DNA of 64,000 bases. Source: Rehmannia glutinosa (taxonomy: Eukaryota > Streptophyta > Magnoliopsida > Lamiales > Orobanchaceae). Positions 12,827 to 24,379 of this stretch are shown here, in pieces (within the stretch, counting starts at the first letter, position 1; every line of letters starts with the position of its first letter). Below the pieces are notes generated by a model that searched no databases, had not been told where the DNA came from, and saw only the letters and a program-made list of their open reading frames with translations. Location: positions 682,001 to 746,000 of the forward strand of contig JABTTQ020001742.1 of assembly GCA_016081115.2 (NCBI GenBank), read 5' to 3'. The translations under genes were made by a program, and so were the position numbers.

Positions 12827-14084
12827 TGTAAGTCCAAGTGGCTACGATAATCTAGATGGGGTGAATAGATTATCTAGGTTTTTCAGATTTTGCCCTCTTT
12901 TTCGAATAATCAAGCAAAGATGAAAGCTAAATGCGGAAAATAAACAACACACATTGATTTAAAGAGCTTCACCCAACCTAGGGACTACGTGCTCTACCAC
13001 CCCAAATATATCCAGGGATGGGTTTGAAAAAGAAAAAGAAATTTTATTAATTACCAAAATTAATACAACACCTTGAGGATTACCACAACCCTCTTACAAC
13101 ACCTTCAAGGAGATTACCACAATCTTCCTTCACCACCTTTGAAGAGTACCACACTCTCCAAACACCTATCACATAGATCACCCAGTGTATTCTTACCACA
13201 AGAATACTCACAAGGATGTCTTGTGTTGAATGATGACCAAAATCAAGATTACAACTCAATAAAGAATGATACTGATATGAGTACAAGTGTAATCAAGAAT
13301 TGAAAGCCTAGACCTCAAATGTGTGCAAGTGAAAGTCTAAATTTAATACAACAAGATATATGAAAGTTTTTGCTTGTTTGCTCTTTGATTGTGTGATGTG
13401 TTGTGTATCTTGTTGTTTGAATGAAGCCTCATTTATAGGAGCGGTCTTGGCTTTGATTTCGGACATAGGCTCCTCCTCGGGGAGTGATTTCTTTGCAAAA
13501 GAAACCATTTAAAATCATCAATATGATGTTGTTAGAAAACAATTCCACAAAATAGGAAAAAGTCATCGAAAATGCAATGGATAGTTTCTTTGATAAAATG
13601 GGGTTCGACCCGGTTGGCCGCAAAGATAAGATTCAAATTAGTTTTCTGCGATTTTTACATAGGGGGACCGGTCAGATGGGGGTGCGACCGGTCACCCTTG
13701 ATCTTGACCGGTTGGGGTTGATTAAAAATCGAAACAGAGAAGACAACAACTTCGGGAGGGCTCCCAGGTACCGGGTCGACCGGTCGCCCCTACCGATCGA
13801 CCACCCCGGTTGACCGGTCGCCCTCTCTTGTTTTTCTTACGTCCCTTTTTATGTTTCAAAACTCAACTCATGTACGGGTTGCCCTATAGGGCGACCGGGC
13901 GAGCCTGAAACAGATGCGTTGTCCAACTTTTTATCGAAAATAAACTCCAAGAAATACTCCGAAAAATAGTAAAAACATTTTAAATCGATCGGTAGTATTT
14001 AGACAACATTTTGGGACATTGTTTTGGTTTAAAAACACATTTGAATAAAATCATCAAAATCATGATAAAAACATTTATCTAACA
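12827..14084 (-). repeat. 3' LTR of Copia-1
   Basis: 1258 bp, TG...CA ends. On the minus strand it holds a TATA-like CCTATAAATGAGG (13431-13441), the hairpin block (about 13070-13170) and a GC-rich GACCGGTCG array (about 13600-13830). It differs from its partner LTR mostly in the GC-rich array. Confidence 0.94.
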
Positions 14085-14098
14085 AACTCCCCCTTTTT
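14085..14098 (-). other. Polypurine tract of Copia-1
   Basis: The minus strand reads AAAAAGGGGGAGTT immediately before the 3' LTR. Copia-2 has the same tract at the same position. Confidence 0.9.
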
Positions 14099-15312
14099 GA
14101 TGATTACAAACCAAAACAATTTTCACAAGGACGATTTTGAAAACGAAATAATACGAGTGAACTATCCGTTTAAAAATATTTTATAAAAAAACTCCCCTAT
14201 TGATAAGCACATCAACAAGAAAAATTGCATAAGCATAAGCATAAGCTATAACAAGCTTTTACGGGATACACATAAACGTCATGAGCTAATAAGCTCCCCC
14301 TGTCAAAATACTTATAATCTATTGCAATTATGTCCATAATGCAAGTCATGGACTAGGTATACTTGGCTTTAGTAAGCCATAGCTTATAGCTTTTATTGCG
14401 AGCTTTTATTAGCTTCTTTGAGCTAACGAGCCAATTTCCTGTTTCTCCCCCTTTGGAATCATCAAAAAGAATGTTAGGAAGATAAAAACTTTATACAAGT
14501 ATATCAAAGTGCGCCTAGAATACGATTTATCAACCAATGAGAGAAGAAGGCTTAAAATCCGAAGAAATGGGAGAAATGTATCATGAACAAATCCATAAGC
14601 TCGTTTTGTATACCAAGACATGATCTCAATAAGTATATAAGACTTTTAAAAGCAAGAGAATCATGTAGAAGTTGAAATTTTCATTGTGACATTTCATCGA
14701 GCACTTTGTGGGCGTAAAAATTAAAAGAAGTTGTATAGAGCCCTAGTAAATGAATCAAGCCAAAAAATTTCATCACCAAATCATACCAAACATCATACAA
14801 TACAACATAACAACTAAGCTCATCATGATCATAAGATAATTTCACCAAGAAATATACAAGAAAGCCACAAACTCAATGGTTCAACCCAATTGAGCAAAGA
14901 AAGGAAAATTCTTACCATTCGATCGGAGGAAAATTCTTACCATTCGATCGGTAAATATGAGCGATGATGATGATAAACATGCTATATAAGGTCCAAGATA
15001 TGAATTGAATGCATGAAAACAAATTTTGAGTGACATTTGTGTGAATTTGGCAAAGGGGACGAAAAATGGCAAAAATTGGTTAAAATGACTAAGGCATGAG
15101 ACAGGACGGTTTTAATCCAAAATTTAGCTTAGTAGCGATCGGTCGTGGTTGAGGGCGACGGTTGCCCTCAACCTCATCATCGACCAATTGTCTTTGCGGT
15201 TTTATTAACATCCAAATTTTCAACCAAAAATCCGATTTTTCGCCCCTAAGTTTTAAAAACATGCAAAATGCAAACGTAAACCTCATTCAATATGCATTAT
15301 GCCTAACCGAGC
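14099..15312 (-). other. Copia-1 untranslated region between pol and polypurine tract
   Basis: About 1.2 kb without long open frames. It contains repeated AAGCTTATAGCT-like words near 14225-14440, a perfect 25-bp tandem duplication (14902-14926 and 14927-14951), and a short GATCGGTCG motif near 15137. The homologous region of Copia-2 lies at about 31240-32534. Confidence 0.75.
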
Positions 15313-18130
15313 TCATATGGACGCAAAAGTCTCGGAAGATAGCGGTTTTGTAAAAATGTCCGCCAATTGATCTTGAGATGGTACAAAAGATATCTCAATT
15401 TTTCGTTTAGAAACACAATCCCTTAGAAAATGATGTCGAATCTCAATATATTTAGTACGGTTATGATGAACCGGGTTTTGAGAAATGTTTATAGCGGATA
15501 TATTGTCACAAAAGATAGGAACATTTTCAAAAGAGCATTTGTAATCCGCTAAGGTTTGCTTCATCCAAAGAAGTTGAGTACAACAAAAATCTGCGTAAAT
15601 ATATTCGGCTTCGGCCGTTGAAAGTGAAACACAATTTTGCTTCTTTGAAAACCAAGAAACTAGGCAATCGCCTAAAAATTGACATGATCTGGAAGTACTT
15701 TTCCGATCATTAATATTTCCCGCATAATCCGAATCACTATAATCTTTAAGAGAAAAATTTTCATTCTTTGGATAGAATAACCATATTGAATAGTGCCTTT
15801 CAAATATCGAAAAATCCTTTTAACGGCACTCATATGAGATTCTTTGGGATTGCTTTGAAAATGAGCACATAGGCATACGACATGAAGAATGCCCGGTCTA
15901 CTAGCGGTTAAATAAGCATACGGCATGAAGAATCCTTTTCATTCTCCTTGCATTAACTTAGAAAATTTCTTGCACAAGGATTCATTAGTAGCACCAAAGA
16001 TAATATCATCAACATAAATTTGCACAAGTAAACAATCTTGCCCTTTTTCAAAAACAAAGAGAGTAGTATCAACTTTACCTCTTGTAAAACCATTTTGCAA
16101 AAGAAAAGAGCTAAGTCTATCATACCATGCACGGGTGCTTGCTTTAAACCATACAAAGCCTTTTTAATTTTATAAACATCATTAGGCCTAGAAAAAGTTT
16201 CAAACCCCGGAGGTTGTTTTACATAGACTTCTTCTTGAATAAGTCCATTTAGAAAAGCGGATTTAACATCCATTTGGTAAAGTTTGAAATTTTTATAACA
16301 AGAATAGGCAAGTAAAATACGAATAGCTTCTAAACGTCTACGGTGCAAAAATTTCATCATAATCAATACCTTCTTCTTGACAATACCCTTGAGCTACTAA
16401 CCTTGCCTTGTTTCGAACAATGTTGCCTTGATCATCAAGCTTATTCAGGAATACCCATTTTGTACCAATAATAGTTTGAGATGGAGGACAAGGTACCAAT
16501 TCCCATACATCATTTCTTTCAAATTGATTCAATTCCTCTTGCATCTCCAAAAACCAATCCTCATCCTCAATAGCCTCCTTAGCATTTTAGGCTCTTTTTG
16601 AGATATAAGAGCTTTTTCGGCAAATTTTCTTCGGGTCATCACTTTATCAAGGGGATCACCAATAATAAGATCTTTTGGGTGATCTCCTTTAAATTTCAAA
16701 GCCACGGGAAGATCCAAAGTATCACCTTTGTCTTCTTGAGGAATACTTGAAGTAGATGGTTGATCATTTGATGTAGTTGGTTGATCATTTTGAGCATCAT
16801 TTTGAACAATGGGTTCAATAATATCCTCTTCATCACTTTCATCATTAGGTATTCTTTCAACACCCGAAGCTTCATTGAATTTGACATGGATAGATTCTTC
16901 AACAACCCCACTAGTCTTATTGTAAACCCGATATGCTTTGCTCTTTGTTGAATATCCCATAAATATCCCTTCATCGGCTTTAGGATCAAGTTTGTCCAAT
17001 TGATCCTTGGTATTTAAAATAAAGCACTTACAATCAAATATCTTGAAATGACTTATATTTGGAGTTCTTCCTTTCCAAAGCTCATATGGAGTTTTATTCA
17101 TTTTAGGACGAATGTAAACTCGATTAATGACATAGCAAGCGATACTTACGGCTTCAGCCAAAAATATTTTGGAAGCAAAAATTCATTGAGCATGGACCGA
17201 CTCATCTCTTGTAGTGTCCGATTTTTCCTTTCGGCTACTCCATTTTGTTGAGGTGTCCTTGGAGCCGAAAAATTATGAGCATATCCCTTAGTTTCACAAA
17301 AGACTCTAAATTCACCATCAAATTCTCCACCTCGATCGCTTCGAATAGACTTAATAGTATCTTCTTTTTCATTTTCAATAAGTCTACATAACTTAACAAA
17401 CTCATTAACGGCATCGCTTTTATTGGTAAGAAAAAGAGCCCAAGTATATCTAGAAAAATCATTGACAATAACGAAAGTGTATTGTTTTCCACTAAGACTT
17501 GCCGTACCAATATCCCCATACAAATCAAGGTGAAGCAATTGTAGGGGTTTGGTTGTGGAAATTTCATTTTTGGGCTTAAAACTACTTTTAACTAATTTGT
17601 TCTTTTGACAAGTGTCACATAAGCCAAGATTGTCAAAATTCAATTTGGGTAGTCCTTTCACATGTTGGTTTTTGTAAATATTTTTCAAATTCTTGTATCC
17701 AACATGTCCAAGTCGCCTATGCCATAAACTAGTTAAATCATTATTGGCGACTAAACAAGAAACATTTTGACTAACAAAATCACTTGTACAAATTTTGTAA
17801 AGATTGCCTTTTCTATTTTCTTCACAAATAATTACACCATTTTTAAGGATATGACATTTTTCTTTATTGAAAGAAACATCATAAGTTGAATCACAAAGTT
17901 GGCTAACACTTATCAAATTAAACTTAAGCCCTTCTACTAAAAGAACATTACTAAGAGAGAAAGAAGAGTTACCAATTTCTCTATTTCCAAGAATTCTTCC
18001 TTTGCCATTGCCGAACATGACCATACCCTCTTCTTGGAGCTTGATGTTGGTAAAAAGTTCTCTCCTCCCAGTCATATGGCGTGAACATTCGCTGTCCACG
18101 AGCCATTTTGAATCTTCCATTGTTGTTATA
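15313..18130 (-). pseudogene. Copia-1 pol: protease, integrase, RT, RNase H; frameshifted and deleted
   Basis: Counting from ATG 18120: the protease motif is WLVDSECSRHMTG, with Glu where DSG is expected. The integrase zinc site is H134, H139, C168, C171, and the core is D199, D262, E297 with the expected 35-residue spacing, so the integrase triad is intact. A frameshift at about 17150 leads to 17161-16529. RT begins with GTKWVFLNKLDDQGN (16550-16338) and continues with FLNGLIQEEVYVKQPPGFE and ALYGLKQAP; a frame change near 16130 precedes YVDD (about 16005). Roughly 110 codons are then missing at about 15940. RNase H ends with HHNRTKYIEIRHHF and QLADIFTKPL near 15330. Copia pol normally forms one frame with gag. 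Confidence 0.9.
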
Positions 18131-18242
18131 GCCCCTATTACCTACAAAAGAATTTCTTTTAGGTACCCTATAATTTTGGGGTCCATGGGGGTTAGTCTTG
18201 AGACCTTTGGGTCTCCAAACATGACTAGAGCTATTTCTCAAT

Positions 18243-19753
18243 TTGCAATTATTAGCATAATGTCAAACTTTGCCACAATAAAAACAAGTAGGAGTATTAG
18301 AGCTACTAGCACGTACAAAAGTCGGACCTTGGTTATTTTTCTTAAAAACGCTTTGACATGGTTTATAACCAAGCCCCAATTTGGAATGCTCACCTCTTTG
18401 TGCATCTAAAATTTTTGTAACTTTATCCGTGCTTATGTTAAAGCGATGCACATCATTTTTCAAACATTCACGAGTTTTTGTGAGCAATTCCTTTTCGGTT
18501 TCAAGAGTGTGAACTTGAGTAAGAGTAATAGCATGGGCTTTATCAAGAGATTCATAAGAAGTAAATAATTTATCCTTTTCAACTTTAAGCTCTTTATGCT
18601 CCTTTTTTAAGGTATTGTATTTAACAATCAAATTTTGAAATTCAATTTGCAATTCATCAAAATCACATTGCAATTCATCAACTAAGGAGGAGGTAGAGGA
18701 GTTAGAGCATACCTCATTATTTTCATCGTCTATGGCCATAAGACCATGTTCGGTTTCTCCTTGCTCATCGGTTGTTTCAAGTAATTCATCCCAAGTTTTG
18801 ACCTCCGCATTTAGAGCCTTCTTTTTCGAAAAGTGCTTCTTTTTCTTTTGTTCCTCCTCATCGAGTTTTGGGCAATCGGCAATGAAGTGTCCGGGTTTTC
18901 CACATTTAAAGCAAGCATTATCTCTCGGTTTTCTTGCCTTATTTTTGTTCACAAATTTTGCAAATTTTCAAACAAGTGCGGCCGTCTCCTCCTCCTCATC
19001 ATCATTATCATAATATGCATTATTAGAAGAAGAAGCAAGACCTTTAGGAATATTTTGCATACCCGATTGATTGATGGTTGGTTTGGAATTTTTCCTCTCC
19101 TTGAGATAGACTTCATAGATGAGGAGATTCCCGATGAGCTCGTCAAATTTGAGTATCTCAAGATTTTGTGCCTCTGTGATAGCCGTCACCTTTTCGGACC
19201 ATGAGCCGGGAAGAGCATTCAATACCTTAGTCACCTTGTCTTCTTCGGAGATGACTTTACCGAGGGCCACAAGAGGATTGACAATGTTGTCAAGCCTTTC
19301 CACCATCTTAGAGATGCTTTCACCATCATACATGTTAAAGTTTTCGAAATCTTTAACAAGCATGGTATTTCTTGCTTCCTTGACCTTCTTTGTCCCTTCA
19401 TATATAGTCTCCAATTTTTCCCAAACCTCATGTGCCGACCTTATGCCTCTTATGCGATTGTACTTGGTGGCGGTGAGAGAACAATGTAAAATATTTAAGG
19501 CCTTACTGTTTAGATAGAAAGCCTTTTTGTCATTTTCATCGAACTCCTTGAAAGGCTTAGGAGCCGAGGTGCCATCCTCCAATTTCTTGGTTGGTTGATC
19601 AACTCCTTCAACAACCACATTCCAAATATCGAACCCGCACCCTTGTAGGAAGCACTCCATACGGTCTTTCCAAAATGCGTAGTTGTTTGCATCAAATAGT
19701 GGTGGCTTGTTGGTGGAGGCGCCGATGGTGAGATGAGCATCATTCGTAGCCAT
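18243..19753 (-). pseudogene. Copia-1 gag, two in-frame stops
   Basis: Starts at ATG 19753 (MATNDAHLTIGAS). The N-terminal copia Gag fold (KPPLFDANNYAFWKDRMECF) runs to 18971, where TGA (18970-18968) interrupts. The same frame continues with a first zinc knuckle (CFKCGKPGHFIADC) and a long coiled-coil-like, Glu/Lys-rich stretch. A second CX2CX4HX4C knuckle (TCFYCGKV, stop, HYANNC) carries TGA at 18263-18261. Gag would form the virus-like particle and bind element RNA. Apart from these stops and a frame change near 18130 the gene is well preserved, so it died recently. Confidence 0.9.
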
Positions 19754-19795
19754 GGATCTTTCCTCTTTACTCGGAACGAGCTAGCCAAAGAGTTT

Positions 19796-19808
19796 GGCTT
19801 TGATACCA
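19796..19808 (-). other. Primer-binding site of Copia-1 (initiator tRNA-Met)
   Basis: TGGTATCAAAGCC on the minus strand, two bases after the 5' LTR. It matches the standard copia site TGGTATCAGAGCC with one mismatch. Confidence 0.9.
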
Positions 19809-19810
19809 CT

Positions 19811-21098
19811 TGTAAGTCAAAGTGGCTACGATAATCTAGAGGGGGGTGAATAGATTATCTAGGTTTTTCAGATTTTGCCCTCTTTTTCGAATAATCAAGA
19901 AAGGATGAAAGCTAAATGCGGAAAATAAACAACACACGATGATTTAAAGAGCTTCACCCCACCTAGGGACTACGTGCTCTACCACCCCAGTATATCCGGG
20001 ATGGGTTTCGAAAAAGAAAAAGAAATTTTATTAATTACCAAAATTAATACAACACCTTGAGGATTACCACAACCCTCTTACAACACCTTCAAAGAGATTA
20101 CCACAATCTTCCTTCACCACCTTTGAAGAGTACCACACTCTCCAAACACCTATCACCTAGATCACCCAAGTGTATTCTTACCACAAGAATACTCACAAGG
20201 GTGTCTTGTGTTGAATGATGACCAAAATCAAGATTACAACTCAATAAAGAATGATACAATATGAGTACAAGTGTAATCAAGAATTGAAAGCCTAGACCTC
20301 AAATGTGTGCAAGTGAAAGTGCTAAGGCTAATACAACAAGATATATGAAAGTGTTTGCTTGTTTGCTCTTTGCTTGTGTGATGTGTTGTGTATCTTGTTG
20401 TTTGAATGAAGCCTCTATTTATAGGAGAGGTCTTGGATTTGATTTCCAGACATAGGCTCCTCCTTGGGGAGTGATTTGCTGCAAAAGAAACCATTTAAAA
20501 TCATCAATATAGTTAGAAATCAATCCCACAAAATAGGGAAAAGTCATCTCGAAAATGCAACGGATAGTTTGCTGATAAAATAGGGGTTCGACCGGTCGCG
20601 CAGAGATAAGATTCAAATTGGTTTTCTGCGATTTTTACATAGGGGGACCAGTCGGAGGGGGGTGCGACCGGTCGCCCTTGATCTTGATCGGTTGGGGTTG
20701 ATTAAAAATTGAAACAAAAAGACAAGCAACCGGGAGGGCTCCCAGTACGGTCGCCCGATGGTCGACCGTCGACCACTAAAGGGCGGCGGTCGCCCAGGGC
20801 TCGACCGGTCGACCACGGTAGGGGCGAGCGGTCGCCCTCCCTTGTTTTTCTTACGTCCCTTTTTATGTTTCAAAACTCAACTCATGTACGGGTTGCCCTA
20901 TAGGGCGACCGATCGAGCCTGAAATAGATGTGTTGTCCAACGTTTTATCGAAAATAAATTCCAAGAAATACACCGAAAAATAGTAAAAATATTTTAAATC
21001 GATCGGAAGTATTTAGACAACATTTAGGGACATTGTTTTGGTTTAAAAACACATTTGAACAAAATCATCAAAATCATGGTAAAAACATTTATGTAACA
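19811..21098 (-). repeat. 5' LTR of Copia-1
   Basis: 1288 bp, TG...CA ends. It holds the TATA box CCTATAAATAGAG (minus strand, 20425-20413), hairpin units at 20059-20143, and a GC-rich palindrome array at about 20580-20910. It is followed by the primer-binding site. Confidence 0.95.
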
Positions 21099-21103
21099 GC
21101 TCA

Positions 21104-22470
21104 TACCATCAATACCTGGTGCCTTGTGAGGGTTAAGCGCAAAAAGAGCCTTTTCAATCTCTGGTGTTTCCACGTGGCTAATGAGAACTTGGTTCATTGC
21201 TGCAGTTATAGAGCAAGGGATTCCCTCCAAAATACCATAGTCAATGGGGGGTTAGAAGACCGAAACAGATTCTCATAGAAGCCTGTGACCTCATCCTCAA
21301 CTTCTTTTATGGAACCACACTGAGACCCATCTTGTTTAAGCAATCCGGAAAGACCATTCATTCTTCTTCCTTGAATAGTATAAGCATGGAAATTTTTTGT
21401 GTTTCTATCACCTTCCTTCAACCAATTCACCCGTGCTTTTTGGCTCCAAAACATTTCTTCATCCTTATACGCTTTATCCATCACAACTTTCAATGATATC
21501 CATTCATGCCAGTTATACCGACGGCCACTTCGTTTAATTGCAGTAAGTCTCTCTTTACAATTATCAATGATTTTTGCGGCCTTAGACTTCTTCGATTCAC
21601 TCCAGTTAATTAGAGCTAACCTACACATCCCAATTTTCTTTTGCACTTTGAAAAGAGGATTCCCACTGACTGTATTATTCCAAACTTGATCAATCACTTT
21701 GTCCACCTCATCCCACCCAATCCAACGTTTATCAAAGTAGAATCTCCGCTGCCTACTTTGAATTGCTTTCTTAGTGTCAAGAAGAAGTAAACAATGATCA
21801 GAAGTTTGTTTTTCACAATGAACAACCGTAGCCTCTGAAAATTTTAACAACCACTCCGGCGAGCCAAAAAAACGATCTAGCCATTCCTCAACGAATCCTT
21901 CTCCCTCTCTATTGTTTGCCCAAGTGAAGGGATGTCCAGTGAATGCAACCTCTCCCATTTCCATATCATTGACAAAATTCCGGAAATCAGTAAAACTCGA
22001 CTCTTCTAATTCGACCACCCTTTTTTCTTCATTGCAACATATATCATTAAAATCCCCGCCTAAAATCCACACATTCCCCCAATTCCCATTGGCACTCTTC
22101 AGAAAGTTCCATTGCTGATTTCTGATAATATAGTCCGTACTCGTATAAACAAAATAATCCAAATATTTCCAACAATTTCACTGGTAGAGACTTCAATCTC
22201 CACACAAAATTGGGAAACCTTAGATTGCACAACATTAATACTCGAATTCCAAAAAACAAAAAGCCCTCCACTAAGCCCCACCGGATCAACACATAACCAT
22301 CTTTCCTCCACCTTCAATTTCTTACAGACTGTCTGAATACATGCCTTCTTTTTTTTCGTTTCACACAAAAACACCACATTCGAGAGATGAAGTCTAATTG
22401 ACTCCTTTAACTGGAAAATTATCGAGGGTCCTCCCAATCCTCAACAATTCCACACACATCATTTCATTGA
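21104..22470 (-). pseudogene. LINE-A ORF2, part 1: AP-type endonuclease and start of reverse transcriptase
   Basis: The ORF2 start motif is readable just upstream as VWNC, TGA, GLG. The Arg codon normally between C and G is a stop at 22441-22443. Endonuclease signatures follow in shifting frames: ETK, GGDFNDI, FTW, DRFF and SDH, with the longest open stretch at 22162-21206. The reverse-transcriptase block begins with HKAPGIDG near 21130-21106. The reading frame is then cut by the copia insertion at 21103 and resumes at 12826. The endonuclease would nick target DNA for target-primed reverse transcription. Confidence 0.88.
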
Positions 22471-23891
22471 TGGGTTTGGGCCCATTTTAGGCTGGCCACC
22501 TCCACATCTTTATCATATCCAAATTTCACTGATTTTCCCTCCACAATTTTTGCTTTTTTGATTTCTTTTTGCTTATCTTCCTCTTCTTCATCAATAAGCT
22601 CAAAGCTTCTTTTAGCCCCTCCAACTGCCACTTTCTGACCTTGGGATGTGTCCATTGGAACTGCCCCCTGGTGACCCTGGTCATTCTTCCGAACACTTCT
22701 TCCCCTAAGTTTAATTCCCTTGCTCTTATTAGTGTCTCCCACCAACCCATTTTGCTGAATTATTCTTAAAGGAGTTCTTTTACCATCCATTTTCACAAGA
22801 ACAATCACTAAATTCACCTGTTCCACCTCCATCTCATTTTCCTTATTATTGTCTCCTAACCGCCCTTTATCTTGAATAGGGATTATAGCTTCTTTAGCCA
22901 GCCCAGCACCATCCTGAAAGATTAACTTATTGTTCTCTCCTAACACCTTTTCCTCTGAAATCATTATAATTCAGATTATGTTTTAGCCCACTGGTTCCCG
23001 CACTTTGATTAATAGGAGTTTCTTTGGATTTGCTAACAGTTGATGCCACATTTTGGGCTTCAATCTCATCACTGATAGGTTTCGGACTTGATTGGGTTTG
23101 CTCATTAATCTGCGAGGCCAAGTTTCTTTGTGGCCTAGAATTAGCCCGATTCAGAGTAAAATCAGTGGCACGAAGCCATTCCCCAAATTGACAATCACTA
23201 CAACATCGATTCTGCATATCCTCCATTTTCTTAAGACAACCCCTCTCAATGTGGCCAACCATAACGCAATAAAAACAGAAACCCTGAAGATTTTCATATT
23301 TGAAATCGACCCAACATGTTTCATTACCCAACTTGATATTAGTCCCCCGGAGCAGCGGTTTATCAAGATTAATTTCCGCAAGAATCTTTATGAATCGACC
23401 TCTCACACTACCCGTATCTGGAATACTAATATCAAAGATATGCTCAAACTTTTGTCCAATTTTTTTCCCTATTTCAATGCCAATCCAATGGAACGGAAGA
23501 TTCCATATTTGAACCCAAAGTTCCACGCTGTTTATTTGAACAATCCGCTCAAGAATATCCTCCGACCAGTCTCTAAGGATGAGGTACTGATTCTCGAAAC
23601 TCCAAGTTTTTCCCCTGACCACCTTGTCCTTGTCTTCCATAGAGTTGAGACGAATTGAAAGAGATTCAATCCAATTTCTATCACCAAAAAGGTTCTTTTG
23701 TCTGCCATATACTCGCTGTAGTGTTTCTCAAACCTGTGAAATTCGTTTCTTACTCCCAAACATTTTCCCAGTGAGACTCCTTTTACATTCTTCTTTACAT
23801 TTGAAAATATCAGTTTCATGAGAGATATTTTAGCTTGTTCCTCAGAAGATAATGTAAAAGTTTTGAGTTTATCCACTATGTCACTCTCCAT
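22464..23891 (-). pseudogene. LINE-A ORF1 (DUF4283-like RNA-binding protein with CCHC knuckle), frameshifted
   Basis: The nucleic-acid-binding ORF1 protein of a plant L1 probably starts at ATG 23891 (MESDIVDKLKTFTLSSEEQ). The frame changes near 23650-23690 to the segment at 23640-22927. That segment carries the family block ending in VDFKYENLQGFCFYC and a zinc knuckle of form CX2CX4HX4C (CFYCVMVGHIERGC). A further frame change near 22950 leads into a low-complexity, charged C-terminal part ending near 22464. In the family this protein coats LINE RNA. No intact product is expected. Confidence 0.85.
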
Positions 23892-24379
23892 AGTAAAAAG
23901 GGGGATCCAAGCCTTAAAAATCACACCAATGAACCAAGATTCTGCCACCTGTAACCACCAAAGACAAAAGACAACAGAAAATGGGAATAAAAAGGAAAAT
24001 GAGAGGTTAGTGGAAGTGGTCCCAAGAGAGACTCGGGTGACCACCAACCAAGATGAAAACAAAAAAAAAGAAGGGTGGTTGAAAATGATTTTAATGGACA
24101 TAAATGAAAGTCAAAGCACACAACAAAGCAAACATTAACCAAGCTCAACAATAATGAAAGCATAAAGTACACTATTAAACCACATGATAACCAAAGCCAA
24201 GGTACAGTGGAATGGGGAAGAAAGATTCGAAACCAAAGGACCAAGAACACGCAGCGCCTAAGAACCAACCAACAAGAAAAAAGACAACACCAAAAACTAG
24301 GGTTCCCTCTTCTAGAGAGAGAAAATTTACCACTCCAACAAGGGAGACTCGTAGGGAGCGTGTTCACATTTGGATGTTC

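Larger units (their letters stand above)
12827..21098 (-). mobile_element. Ty1/copia LTR retrotransposon, Copia-1
   Basis: The element is 8272 bp, flanked by the 5-bp duplication GCTCA at 12822-12826 and 21099-21103. The 5' LTR is 19811-21098 and the 3' LTR 12827-14084, both TG...CA (TGTTA...TTACA on the coding strand). A tRNA-iMet primer-binding site (19808-19796) and a polypurine tract (about 14098-14085) fix the orientation. The domain order gag, protease, integrase, RT, RNase H is diagnostic of copia. It sits inside the RT domain of LINE-A. Internal stops, frameshifts and a deletion in RT make it non-autonomous. It belongs to the same family as Copia-2, since their LTR ends and much of their LTR sequence match in reverse complement. 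A Sire-like lineage is possible but not shown. Confidence 0.96.
10011..24364 (-). mobile_element. L1-type LINE (LINE-A), split by a copia insertion
   Basis: The target-site duplication CACATTTGGATGTTC is present at 9996-10010 and again at 24365-24379, a perfect 15 bp. The poly(A) tail appears as T11 at 10011-10021, so the element reads on the minus strand with its 5' end near 24364. After removing the 8.3-kb copia element (12827-21098) and one 5-bp duplication, the LINE is about 6.08 kb, full length for a plant L1. Order: ORF1 with CCHC knuckle, endonuclease, reverse transcriptase, zf-RVT, RNase H-like tail, A tail. It is dead: several frameshifts, an in-frame stop in the endonuclease start motif, and FPDD in place of the usual FADD at the RT active site. 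Confidence 0.95.

Noticed and set aside
18002..18409. Plus-strand open frames across the Copia-1 gag/pol region
   Set aside because: Shadows of the minus-strand coding sequence; no domain.
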